Assembly (NCBI GenBank): GCA_949299755.1
Contig: CASGBA010000002.1
Coordinates: 345,413 to 409,412 of the forward strand
Source of the DNA: an uncultured Treponema sp.
Lineage (GTDB): Bacteria; Spirochaetota; Spirochaetia; Treponematales; Treponemataceae
Direction: 5' to 3'
Length of the DNA stretch: 64,000 nt
In this document: in pieces, positions 41,359 to 48,075 of the stretch
Layout: each line of letters opens with the position of its first letter
Numbering within the stretch: the first letter of the stretch is position 1
The notes under the pieces: model-generated
Told to the model about the DNA's origin: nothing
The model's database searches: none
What the model saw: only the letters and a program-made list of their open reading frames with translations
Program-made: the position numbers and the translations under genes

Positions 41359-41540
41359 CTTTCCCCTCCGTCATACAACGTATCGATTACTTCCCGGCTT
41401 TTCAGAAGCCCCTTCTTTACATCCCGCAGGCAGCCGCCGCACATGTGCGCAACCTTCCCGCGGCTCCCCTTGGACACCAGCACGGGCACAAGTACAGATT
41501 CCCTCCCGCATACCGGGCATGTCCCCCGCTTATACATCAT
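41355..41540 (-). CDS. small zinc-finger-like protein
   Basis: 61 residues from the ATG at 41540. Two CxxC pairs (CPVC and CGGC) about 25 residues apart suggest a zinc ribbon. It overlaps neighbouring genes by four bases on both sides, within the early operon. Function unknown. Confidence 0.65.
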   Translation of the reverse strand: MMYKRGTCPVCGRESVLVPVLVSKGSRGKVAHMCGGCLRDVKKGLLKSREVIDTLYDGGER

Positions 41541-41701
41541 TCCGCTTCCTCCGGTCTTGGTACTATACGCAACCATTGGTCGTTTTCCCCGTAGTCCAAT
41601 TCAATGCTGTCTATGGGTATGTCTTCTTTTCCTATAGTGACTTCGTCTTCCGGGTCTGCACCATACCGCATGAAATCCACTATCAACTCCAGTACCGTCA
41701 T
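41537..41701 (-). CDS. small acidic phage protein (54 aa)
   Basis: MTVLELIVDFMRYGADPEDE through IPIDSIELDYGENDQWLRIV. GGAGGTGAAG directly precedes the ATG, and the stop overlaps the next start. Acidic, no known motif. It is supported by overlapping start/stop codons and the ribosome site rather than by similarity. Confidence 0.6.
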   Translation of the reverse strand: MTVLELIVDFMRYGADPEDEVTIGKEDIPIDSIELDYGENDQWLRIVPRPEEAE

Positions 41702-41868
41702 TCTTCACCTCCCCCCCCCAGCTCCAGCAGGATAATGTTTTCCTCTCCGTCGGTATAAACATCAAGCAGCGTTATTTTCCTTCCGTCAGCGAGCCGCACA
41801 AACACTTCTCCGTCTGCAATATTTGCTCCATCCCTGTCTGCCATGCGGATTATATCTAGCAACGTCAT
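41698..41868 (-). CDS. small phage protein (56 aa) with poly-G end
   Basis: MTLLDIIRMADRDGANIADG through LLDVYTDGEENIILLELGGG. The gene ends with a G9 run coding glycines and overlaps the next start as ATGA. A change of one G would alter the end and the coupling. Its N-terminal half resembles its neighbour (TVLELIVDFM versus TLLDIIRMAD), so the two may be related. Confidence 0.6.
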   Translation of the reverse strand: MTLLDIIRMADRDGANIADGEVFVRLADGRKITLLDVYTDGEENIILLELGGGGEE

Positions 41869-42192
41869 TTTTCATTTTCCTTTTTTACCGCCTTAATGTT
41901 TGTATAATCGGACGGTACATCTTCTTCGTACATGATTTTCTTTCCCCCTTTCTTCGCGTGCGCATGTTCTATCTTTGCATCGCGCGAATCCTCCCAGTTG
42001 GCAAGCATATAGACGGCGTCGCATACGTCCAGCATGGCAAGCGCGATATACATATAATCCGCCCAAAAAAAAATCCGGGTACTCTTTAATCCATGCGGGA
42101 TTCATCACGCTGTGCCCTTGTGATACAAGTTTTTTTTCCGCCGCGTTAAATTTTTCCCGGTAATCCGTTTTTCCGGAAATATAGATTTTCAT
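41865..42192 (-). pseudogene. DUF4406-like protein, frameshifted at an A9 tract
   Basis: The first frame starts MKIYISGKTDYREKFNAAEK and reaches EYPDFF, then goes out of frame. The other frame continues as MYIALAMLDVCDAVYMLANW and EDSRDAKIEHAHAKKG. With one base less in the run of nine A (42065-42073) they join as DFFWADYMYIALAML, a complete DUF4406 protein (nucleoside 2-deoxyribosyltransferase-like fold) of about 108 residues. Ribosome site GGAGGTGAAG is identical to that of the gene at 41701. Sequencing error, decay or phase variation are possible. Confidence 0.75.
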
Positions 42193-42557
42193 TCTTCACC
42201 TCCTTCTTTGTTGTCCTTGTTGTCCGGGGTCATGGATTCGATTATGTTTATGACATCCCTGCATAACGACTTCCACCTATTCTTCATAGTTTTAGCCCGT
42301 GTATGTATTGTTTGCAATTCGTAATACACGCCTCCAATTTCGCCACATTTCCCTGTCTCCGTGCTGAGTGGACATTTATCGCAACCATCGCTTTTGTCGA
42401 TAAACACATGACAGAAAAAATTGTCTCCGAGCCATCTTAATCCATGTTTTTCTGCGAATTTCTTTCGTATATATGAGGTATAACGGAACGGACTGTTTTT
42501 GATTTTCTTCCACATCTTAACAGCAAGTTTTCTTTCCTCTTCCGTAAAATTACGCAT
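42189..42557 (-). CDS. hypothetical phage protein with Cys motif
   Basis: 122 residues: MRNFTEEERKLAVKMWKKIK, an internal CDKCPLSTETGKCGE that may bind zinc, and a Lys/Asp-rich C-terminus. The base composition is more AT-rich than the rest of the phage. It overlaps both neighbours. Function unknown. Confidence 0.6.
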   Translation of the reverse strand: MRNFTEEERKLAVKMWKKIKNSPFRYTSYIRKKFAEKHGLRWLGDNFFCHVFIDKSDGCDKCPLSTETGKCGEIGGVYYELQTIHTRAKTMKNRWKSLCRDVINIIESMTPDNKDNKEGGEE

Positions 42558-42759
42558 TCCTCTTCCTCCTTTGCAGCTCGGTCATCAGATAATGCGGGCA
42601 CCGTGACGGCGGGATAGGATCTTCCGCAAGCCAGCATTCCCCCGTTACCTGATCCCACGCGCCGCAGCCTGACCGTGCGCACGACATACGTTTTTTCTTA
42701 AGCTCCCGCGATATTTCATTCATCTCTTTCATTTCTTCTTCTGTGTATTCGTCGTCCAT
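42550..42759 (-). CDS. hypothetical small Cys-rich protein
   Basis: 69 residues from the ATG at 42759 (MDDEYTEEEMKEMNEISREL) with C-terminal CARSGCGAWDQVTGECW and SRCPHYL, a four-Cys arrangement that could bind a metal. It overlaps the MazG-like gene upstream by 31 bases. Function unknown. Confidence 0.55.
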   Translation of the reverse strand: MDDEYTEEEMKEMNEISRELKKKRMSCARSGCGAWDQVTGECWLAEDPIPPSRCPHYLMTELQRRKRNA

Positions 42760-43070
42760 ACCTGTTTCCCGTCCTGTATTTTCTCCATGTTCTTTATGTG
42801 ACATCCAATCAGCGTCAACCATGCGTCCATGCCGCATTTGTGCATGATGATCAGGCACGCCATGATCACGTCTGCAAGCTCAGACGCAAATTTCTTTTTG
42901 CTGCCCTTGTATGCTTCCGTTGCTTCCACAACTTCGCCCGCAAGGTATTTTAAAAAGTCCAGCATGTCGTCGCTGTCTTTCCCGCACTGCTCGCAAACCG
43001 AATAAGCATCCCTTGCAAGGATATTCAGGTTAATCTTGTCTTCTTCGTTTTCCTGCATTCCTTCTCTCAT
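42729..43070 (-). CDS. MazG-like nucleotide pyrophosphohydrolase
   Basis: 113 residues from the ATG at 43070 with GGAGG upstream. EVVEATEAYKGSKKKFASEL followed by ADVIMACLIIMHKCGMD matches the helical MazG-like fold with the EExxE and ExxD metal-binding pattern. Such enzymes hydrolyse NTPs or dNTPs, or lower (p)ppGpp, during phage growth. It is coupled to the methyltransferase by ATGA-type overlap. Confidence 0.75.
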   Translation of the reverse strand: MREGMQENEEDKINLNILARDAYSVCEQCGKDSDDMLDFLKYLAGEVVEATEAYKGSKKKFASELADVIMACLIIMHKCGMDAWLTLIGCHIKNMEKIQDGKQVWTTNTQKKK

Positions 43071-44344
43071 TTTTTCCTCCTGTATTCCTCCGCCGCAACG
43101 ATTGCCCGGAACACCGGGTAAAACTGCTGCGGCACCACTGCATTCCCGAGGCATTTCAGCCTGTCAGACCTGTGTGCCGTCCCTGCTGCAAGCCGCGGGA
43201 TGTCCGGTTCCGTATCCCAGTAATGGTTGATGATAAAATCTAAGTCTCCGTCCATCCCGGCGGAAAACCCATCAGCCATTCCACCCATTCCGGATTCAGC
43301 TGCCCGCCGTTCCCCGCTGACATGTTCCGCCGTTCGTTCCCCGTTATTACGCCCAGCTCTTCCAGCTTCTCCAGCTGTCGGTAACTCCCTGTTCCCCCGC
43401 ACATTGACGCACCCGTTGTCGGTGTCGGGTACAACCCCCTCATTACGTCCCCGACCAGGGAATCCCTTTTGATCTGGCTCCGGGGCAGGGTACTGTTCTT
43501 CGCGTCCTGTGCAGTCGGCGTGTTGTACATCTTCACGGCACTCGGCAGGTCCGGGCTCTTCCGTCTTCTTTCTACGGGACAGTCCCCGCGCATATGGGCT
43601 TTCGGCGTAGGGAAGAGTTTTACCTGTCCGCTCAGGCTTGGTTCCCCGCGGCTGTTCACATGCATTTTCCTTCCTGCCGAATCCGACGCAACGGGCGTTT
43701 TCCATTGTATTCTGGGCTCCTCCCACGCCTTCACCGTAGCCGGATCCACCTGCTCCCGTAAATTCGCGGGGCGGCTCCTTCCCTTCCGGCTCCCCTCCGC
43801 CTGCCGCATGAGGGCTGCCGGAGATCTCTGCGGAAGATGATCCATGGTGTTCGGCGTAGCCCACAATAGCGGTCCTGTACCGTCTGTGCCAGGCTCCGAC
43901 AGCGCAAGCTGGTATAAGAAATACCCTTGTCCTATATCCGCAGGCTTCCAGTTCAGAAAGAATACCGGGGAGTGCCATCCGCACGATTCCAGCAACGTTT
44001 TCTCCAACAACCCAAGCAGGCCTGATTTCCCGGATAACCCTGACCATTTCCGGCCAGAGATAGCGGTCATCATCCTTGCCCCTGCGCTTCCCGGCAACGG
44101 AGAACGGCTGGCAGGGGAATCCTCCGGAAACAACGTCAACTGTCCTTCTTCCTGTCCTTGCATAAAAACTTTCCCCTGTAAGCGTCCTTATATCCTTCCA
44201 CCGCGGTACATCCGGCCAGTGCCTTTCCAGCACCTTTGCCGGGTATTCCGCCCATTCACACTGCCCTACCGTCCTGATCCCCGCCCACTCCGCCGCAAGG
44301 TCAAGCCCGCCTATGCCGGTAAAAAGGCTCAAGTGCGTCAGCAT
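43067..44344 (-). CDS. C5-cytosine DNA methyltransferase
   Basis: 425 residues from the ATG at 44344, overlapping the previous stop. Motif I LSLFTGIGGLDLAAEWAG (about 5-22), motif IV GGFPCQPFS with catalytic Cys78, motif VI ENVAG, motif VIII-like GAWHRRYR, and motif X RLKCLGNAVVPQQ near the C-terminus. It methylates phage or host DNA, probably to evade restriction. The variable target-recognition region (about 165-365) is low-complexity in this frame because another gene (43240-44163) uses the same DNA in a different frame. Confidence 0.9.
   Translation of the reverse strand: MLTHLSLFTGIGGLDLAAEWAGIRTVGQCEWAEYPAKVLERHWPDVPRWKDIRTLTGESFYARTGRRTVDVVSGGFPCQPFSVAGKRRGKDDDRYLWPEMVRVIREIRPAWVVGENVAGIVRMALPGILSELEACGYRTRVFLIPACAVGAWHRRYRTAIVGYAEHHGSSSAEISGSPHAAGGGEPEGKEPPREFTGAGGSGYGEGVGGAQNTMENARCVGFGRKENACEQPRGTKPERTGKTLPYAESPYARGLSRRKKTEEPGPAECREDVQHADCTGREEQYPAPEPDQKGFPGRGRNEGVVPDTDNGCVNVRGNRELPTAGEAGRAGRNNGERTAEHVSGERRAAESGMGGMADGFSAGMDGDLDFIINHYWDTEPDIPRLAAGTAHRSDRLKCLGNAVVPQQFYPVFRAIVAAEEYRRKK
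43240..44163 (-). CDS. gene nested inside the methyltransferase, other frame (MGFPxGW protein)
   Basis: 307 residues from an ATG with AGGGGA eight bases upstream. LTLFPEDSPASRSPLPGS, LLWATPNTMDHLPQRS, YNTPTAQDAKNSTLPRSQIK and the C-terminal LNPEWVEWLMGFPPGWTE recall a phage protein family often found beside or fused to C5 methyltransferases, possibly a target-recognition partner. It lies wholly inside the methyltransferase gene on the same strand. Both frames show family-like sequence at their ends, so both are probably translated. The function is not established. Confidence 0.65.
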   Translation of the reverse strand: MQGQEEGQLTLFPEDSPASRSPLPGSAGARMMTAISGRKWSGLSGKSGLLGLLEKTLLESCGWHSPVFFLNWKPADIGQGYFLYQLALSEPGTDGTGPLLWATPNTMDHLPQRSPAALMRQAEGSRKGRSRPANLREQVDPATVKAWEEPRIQWKTPVASDSAGRKMHVNSRGEPSLSGQVKLFPTPKAHMRGDCPVERRRKSPDLPSAVKMYNTPTAQDAKNSTLPRSQIKRDSLVGDVMRGLYPTPTTGASMCGGTGSYRQLEKLEELGVITGNERRNMSAGNGGQLNPEWVEWLMGFPPGWTET

Positions 44345-44721
44345 TATATCGTCCACCCTCCGCCGAACTCCGGCAGCGGGTTTTCCGCGCTGTAAAACAT
44401 ATGCAGGCAGTTTTTGTGTATGTCCACGTATTCCGCCTCTGCCGGGAAAACCATGACGGCCTTCTTGTCCGGCCCGAAAAAATCCCTCTTCACGCGCTGC
44501 AGGTCGCTGTAGTCCGGGATCCTCGACTTGCGGGAAAAGGAAACGTGCAGCCATTCCTTCCCGTCGCCGTAAATCCCCGCCGTAGCCAGTACGAACAGCC
44601 CGTTGTTCTCCCATGCCTTCGTGGTCTCCCAGCCCAGCATATCCGAAATGTCGCGCCAGTACGGCGGGGGTTCCGGAAAGAATGCCGCTTCGTTTATTGC
44701 AATGTCATGGATCCGTGTCAT
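44344..44721 (-). CDS. conserved phage protein, DUF7694-like
   Basis: 125 residues with GGAGG upstream. WLHVSFSRKSRIPDYSDLQR and VDIHKNCLHMFYSAENPLPE match a widespread phage family of unknown function found near replication and methylation genes. Its stop overlaps the methyltransferase start. Confidence 0.65.
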   Translation of the reverse strand: MTRIHDIAINEAAFFPEPPPYWRDISDMLGWETTKAWENNGLFVLATAGIYGDGKEWLHVSFSRKSRIPDYSDLQRVKRDFFGPDKKAVMVFPAEAEYVDIHKNCLHMFYSAENPLPEFGGGWTI

Positions 44722-45171
44722 TCAGTCCTCCCCATCCGAAAAAGCAACCGGATCCCGTCCTTTGAGGATTGCAAGGATCATCAGCCCGACATCGTACAGC
44801 CTGTCTTCCCTGCACGCACGGAGAATCTCTTCCAGCAGGGGCTGTGTATACCGGACGGTATTCCATCGGAATGCGTCAAGAAGCTCAAGCGAAACTTCCC
44901 GCAGGGGATCCTGTTTGTACCAGTCCGTGTAAAATTTCTTTTTCCCGGCGTGGTATTGCGCATGGTGGTGCGCACACATGGTATTTGCGTTGTCGGGAAA
45001 AAACCGGAGCACACCGTTTGCACCCACGGAATAATAGTGGGAGCACTGCAAGATCCCGCTGCACGGTGTCCCGTCCCTGACGACGCACATCCTGTCCCTG
45101 CGGACAATGGCGGCGTTGAATTCCCGCTGGACATCGATGATTTTTATTCCCTGTCTTTGCCTTTTCTTCAT
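44722..45171 (-). CDS. HNH-like nuclease, NinG/Rap-like recombination protein
   Basis: 149 residues. CVVRDGTPCSGILQCSHYYS and MCAHHHAQYHAGKKKFYTDW give a Cys-pair plus His-rich HNH-like core, as in NinG-type proteins that act on recombination junctions. It is placed next to ERF, SSB and exonuclease genes, which supports a role in phage recombination. Start overlaps the previous stop. Confidence 0.75.
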   Translation of the reverse strand: MKKRQRQGIKIIDVQREFNAAIVRRDRMCVVRDGTPCSGILQCSHYYSVGANGVLRFFPDNANTMCAHHHAQYHAGKKKFYTDWYKQDPLREVSLELLDAFRWNTVRYTQPLLEEILRACREDRLYDVGLMILAILKGRDPVAFSDGED

Positions 45172-45581
45172 TCTCCGTTCCTCTCAACAAGATAAATCCC
45201 GAGCTCCGCCGCAATACGGTGCGCCGCTTCAATGAGTATGGCGCATTCGTCCGTACTTGACAGGGCCTCTCTCACCGGGTACATCTTCCCCCGGAACATT
45301 TCATAGGGATACCCCGTTTCCATTGCCGCTTCCTTTACGGCCATCTTTACCGTGGCAAAGTCGTTCCCCGTCTCCCTGCATATCTGCATGATATGCCCGT
45401 TCAGGTGGTGGTTCTGGCTGTACTTCCCGGTACTGCGCTTCCGTTTCGGCGCCGTGAGGTCGGCACGGATGAATCCCGCACATTTTTCCATGCACACCGC
45501 TACGGTAAGCGCGTCTTCCGGCGTGTTTACCTCCAAAGCCAGCTCCCCGTCCCTGTAAGATATAATCCGCATGACAGACAT
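45168..45581 (-). CDS. conserved phage protein of recombination module
   Basis: 137 residues: a beta-rich N-terminus (MRIISYRDGELALEVNTPED) and a helical C-terminal domain with KRSTGKYSQNHHLNGHIMQI and FATVKMAVKEAAMETGYPY. The S-Q-N placement recalls NinB-like recombinases, but the match is not decisive. It is located between the ERF and NinG-like genes with overlapping ends. Confidence 0.55.
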   Translation of the reverse strand: MSVMRIISYRDGELALEVNTPEDALTVAVCMEKCAGFIRADLTAPKRKRSTGKYSQNHHLNGHIMQICRETGNDFATVKMAVKEAAMETGYPYEMFRGKMYPVREALSSTDECAILIEAAHRIAAELGIYLVERNGE

Positions 45582-45587
45582 AAGGCG

Positions 45588-46304
45588 TCAGAAAATGTCG
45601 TCTTCCGGGAACGGGATCTGTTCCGGTTCTTTCTGGACGGACGCCTTGAGAGCCTCCGTCTTTTCCGCATATTCTTTCTTGACCTTAGAAAGGATTTCTT
45701 TTACGGGCATTTTCCCGTAAAGACTGCGGAACCGCTTCCTGTCTTCGTCCGTGAAGACGGCAGCTCCCTGCCAGTTTGATTTGAGGGTGGCGGATATTTC
45801 GTCCGTAATCCTCTTTTTTTCGGCTTCCGCTACGGGATCCCCTTTAGGCGGGTATGTGTTCCGCGCCTTTCCGGGTTGCGGGGCGGCGGACGGTTTTGCC
45901 GCGTGTTCCTGAGGGGGAACCCCGTCCGTATCCTCGTCCGACGAAAGCCCGAGCGCCGCGCAAAGGCAGTACCTCCGCATGTAGGTAATGGCAGCCCCTA
46001 CATTCTGCGCGGCGTTGCTCTTGCCGACGGAAACTTCCGGGAGCGGGGCGGAATCCTCGATTGATTCCCCCTCATCAGAAAAGATAACCGTCCGGATACA
46101 AAGCCGTCCGTCATGCCCTGTAACAAACTGGGAAAACCCCAGCCCGTGTTTTGCCAGCACGGGGCGGACGGCGGATACCACGGTGTCAAAATCCGTATAC
46201 CGGTATCCGTACCCTTCCTTGTCTTTTGGCAGCGTGAAGAATTCCTTCTGCGCTGCGCAAAGCCTTGCGAAGATATTGGTATTTTTTTCCTTTCCGCTTT
46301 CCAT
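45588..46304 (-). CDS. ERF-family single-strand annealing recombinase
   Basis: 238 residues from the ATG at 46304 with GGAGGAGG upstream. The hallmark GAAITYMRRYCLCAALGL and the preceding GLGFSQFVTG identify the ERF superfamily; a flexible Pro/Ala linker and a helical tail ending IPFPEDDIF follow. It anneals single strands during phage recombination or genome repair, together with the SSB and exonuclease encoded beside it. The C-terminal IPFPEDD resembles SSB tails and may mediate interactions. Confidence 0.85.
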   Translation of the reverse strand: MESGKEKNTNIFARLCAAQKEFFTLPKDKEGYGYRYTDFDTVVSAVRPVLAKHGLGFSQFVTGHDGRLCIRTVIFSDEGESIEDSAPLPEVSVGKSNAAQNVGAAITYMRRYCLCAALGLSSDEDTDGVPPQEHAAKPSAAPQPGKARNTYPPKGDPVAEAEKKRITDEISATLKSNWQGAAVFTDEDRKRFRSLYGKMPVKEILSKVKKEYAEKTEALKASVQKEPEQIPFPEDDIF

Positions 46305-46328
46305 TTTCTCCTCCTCCGTCATACTCCG

Positions 46329-46700
46329 TCAGAACGGGATGTTTTCTTCCGGGTTATCCGGAACGGCGTACCCGGACGGCTGTCCTTGCCCGCCAAGCAG
46401 GTCAAGCTCCGCAACGTGTATACGCACGGCGCTCCTGTTTTCCCCGTTCCTGTCAGTCCACTTCTCTTGACGCAGCCTGCCGGTAACGGAAACCTGCTTC
46501 CCCTTTGTTATGTACTGGCGGATACCTTCCGCCAGCCTCCCCCAGACCACGCAGTCAAAAAAGCTGACGTAGTCTTCCTTTCCGTTGCGCTCATTAACCG
46601 CAACCGAAAAAGAAAGTTTTGCAGTCCCGGATATCGTGTATCCGAAATCCCGGTCACTCTGGTCCCTTGTTACCCTTCCGATAAGAGTTACGCTGTTCAA
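46329..46700 (-). CDS. ssb: single-stranded DNA-binding protein
   Basis: 123 residues: MNSVTLIGRVTRDQSDRDFG, KEDYVSFFDCVVWGRLAEGI and QVSVTGRLRQEKW make the OB fold, and the acidic C-terminal tail is DNPEENIPF. It protects single strands and recruits partners at replication and recombination sites. Start overlaps the preceding small gene. Confidence 0.92.
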   Translation of the reverse strand: MNSVTLIGRVTRDQSDRDFGYTISGTAKLSFSVAVNERNGKEDYVSFFDCVVWGRLAEGIRQYITKGKQVSVTGRLRQEKWTDRNGENRSAVRIHVAELDLLGGQGQPSGYAVPDNPEENIPF

Positions 46701-46879
46701 AGCATGTCCTCCATCTTTTTCATCAGATTTTCCAGTGATTCGTTGAGCAGTCGGAGGTTGAATCCCTCCGCCGCCTTTGAATGGAACTCTGCGGACGCCC
46801 AGTCCCGCACCTTTTCAGCACGGACTGCTTCCTGTACCTGTGCGTCCTTCATCCGCACCAGATATTCGCCGTAAGTCAT
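46697..46879 (-). CDS. small helical protein between SSB and exonuclease
   Basis: 60 residues, helical and charged (RMKDAQVQEAVRAEKVRDWA). Four-base overlaps at both ends place it in the early operon. No known motif. Confidence 0.6.
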   Translation of the reverse strand: MTYGEYLVRMKDAQVQEAVRAEKVRDWASAEFHSKAAEGFNLRLLNESLENLMKKMEDML

Positions 46880-47745
46880 TCATCGGCCTCCTGTTTTTGC
46901 AGTTTTTGTGCAAAGTCGCAGAACGCACGTACCGGGCAGTAATCAAGGCATTTTGTGGACACGCCCTGACGGAACTCGACGTAATGCCCGGCGCCCAGCG
47001 TTTCCGCCATGGCCTCCGCTTCCGCTTCGGACGGGAACACCCGGACGGCGCTCTTCCGCCCTTTCTTCATCACCGCCCATGTGTCGTCCTTTGCCCACCT
47101 CTCTTCCGGGGTGCATACCGGGATGTCCTCTTCTTCCAAAAGAAGGCAGGAAAAGAATTCATCTATCTTTTCCTTTATCCGTTTTTCCGTTTCTGAAATG
47201 TCCTTGTCCGTCACATCAAATTCGTAGATGTAGACGGGCACCTGCGGGTACTCCGGATTGCGCCTTGCCTGTGTCTTGCTGTGGTCTTTAAGCAGGGCGA
47301 TAAACCGGCACTTATTTGCCGGGAACCCGTTCTTGCGGAGAAGCCAGGCGTAAGTAAGCCCTTGTTTTTTCCAATCAGAAAAGTCCCGGAACTGGACCTT
47401 CCATACGGACGCCGTTTTGTAGTCCGTTATCGTTCCGGTCGCCATATTGTAGTTGTCGATGGTGCCGGTGACCGTGGCTCCGGAAAACTCTGTCTTGAGG
47501 GTTTCTTCCGTGAATTCATTATCTCCCTCTTTTTCCAGCAGTGCATGGACGGCTGTCCCGAAAACCGCCCACACCCGGTTGGACACATCGTCCTCGATAT
47601 CGTTCCAATATCTCCGGGTGAGGATAATCTCCTTAACCCCCTTTAACAGGGTCGTTGCCGACAGCTCCCCTGCCTTGTTGTGCTGCTCCGTGCTGCACGC
47701 GGCAACAAACCCGTGCGGCAACCCTTTTTTGTTTGTGAGCGTCAT
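46876..47745 (-). CDS. PD-(D/E)XK exonuclease, Cas4/RecB-like
   Basis: 289 residues from the ATG at 47745 with GGAGGG upstream. FGTAVHALLEKEGDNEFTEE and GTIDNYNMATGTITDYKTAS form the RecB-type nuclease core (His, Asp, Asp-x-Lys). The C-terminal CLDYCPVRAFC supplies three Cys that, with an N-terminal Cys (AACSTEQ), could hold an iron-sulfur cluster as in Cas4. It would produce single-stranded ends for the ERF protein. It is the first gene of the leftward early operon. Confidence 0.82.
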   Translation of the reverse strand: MTLTNKKGLPHGFVAACSTEQHNKAGELSATTLLKGVKEIILTRRYWNDIEDDVSNRVWAVFGTAVHALLEKEGDNEFTEETLKTEFSGATVTGTIDNYNMATGTITDYKTASVWKVQFRDFSDWKKQGLTYAWLLRKNGFPANKCRFIALLKDHSKTQARRNPEYPQVPVYIYEFDVTDKDISETEKRIKEKIDEFFSCLLLEEEDIPVCTPEERWAKDDTWAVMKKGRKSAVRVFPSEAEAEAMAETLGAGHYVEFRQGVSTKCLDYCPVRAFCDFAQKLQKQEADE

Positions 47746-47769
47746 TCTTTTCCCTCCGCGCAAAAAAAA

Positions 47770-47823
47770 CACCGGCTGCTGCACGCACGGATAAAATGCA
47801 ACAGCCGGTGCATTGTTTTTTTT
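47770..47823. terminator. bidirectional rho-independent terminator at the right prophage end
   Basis: CACCGGCTG (47770-47778) pairs with CAGCCGGTG (47802-47810); inner TGCA bases extend the stem. A T-run follows on the plus strand (from 47815) and an A-run (47762-47769) serves as T-run on the minus strand. It lies only about 25 bases before the exonuclease ATG, so it sits in the leader of the early operon, if that operon starts near the end. Confidence 0.75.
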
Positions 47824-47835
47824 CTTTTTTCCCGT

Positions 47836-47857
47836 GCATAAGACATCAGTCTTATGC
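47836..47857. promoter_or_regulatory. perfect inverted repeat near the right end
   Basis: Arms GCATAAGAC (47836-47844) and GTCTTATGC (47849-47857) around a four-base loop. It is immediately inside the terminal inverted repeat and shares CTTATG with it, so it could be a transposase or repressor binding site. Confidence 0.5.
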
Positions 47858-47884
47858 TTATGACATTAACGCTTATTTTTCACA
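47856..47884. repeat. right terminal inverted repeat of the prophage
   Basis: Complement starts TGTGAAAAATAAGC then GTTAATGTCAT (47860-47870) and AAGC, matching the left end at 6630-6640. The element ends in CACA before the target repeat. Confidence 0.75.
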
Positions 47885-47901
47885 CTGTTGCCCAGCAGTA
47901 T
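47885..47901. repeat. right direct repeat flanking the prophage
   Basis: CTGTTGCCCAGCAGTAT, identical to 6599-6615. It carries the host codons L-L-P-S-S and continues in frame into the 3' part of the split gene. Confidence 0.9.
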
Positions 47902-48073
47902 AAAAGAAGTTGGCTACAACAAAACAGCTACTTGTGGATTTTTCTGTCCCGCTTATCATTTGTACTACGATGCTTTTACTCAGAGAAGATCTGTGTTGCT
48001 TGCCGCATTGGATGATGCAGAAGCACAGAAAGTTGTTGATTCCTTTTATACAGCGATTGCCCGGGCACAATAA
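47902..48073 (+). pseudogene. 3' part of the host PH-like gene split by the prophage
   Basis: Continues the frame of 6353-6615 with IKEVGYNKTATCGFFCPAYH, LYYDAFTQRRSVLLAALDDA and ends SFYTAIARAQ. It has lost its promoter and start. A downstream operon begins two bases after its stop, so that operon may have lost its original promoter as well. Confidence 0.85.
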
Positions 48074-48075
48074 GT

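Larger units (their letters stand above)
6615..47884. mobile_element. prophage, podovirus-like, with DDE transposase and terminal inverted repeats (about 41.3 kb)
   Basis: The boundaries come from the flanking 17-bp repeat, from reconstruction of the host gene across the junction, and from matching ends: the left end starts TGTCAATAG and the right end (complement) starts TGTGAAAAAT, each followed by GTTAATGTCAT. Contents in order: transposase, lysis genes, tail fibres, virion core proteins, head genes, packaging, replication and recombination. Almost all genes point left; the transposase and two small cassettes point right. No tyrosine or serine integrase is seen. The gene set is complete enough for a functional phage, but a few genes carry frameshifts. 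Confidence 0.9.

Noticed and set aside
42437..42682. Leftward 81-codon frame overlapping 42550-42759
   Set aside because: It is the alternative frame of two small genes with overlapping start and stop codons; Arg/Gly-rich with no ribosome site.
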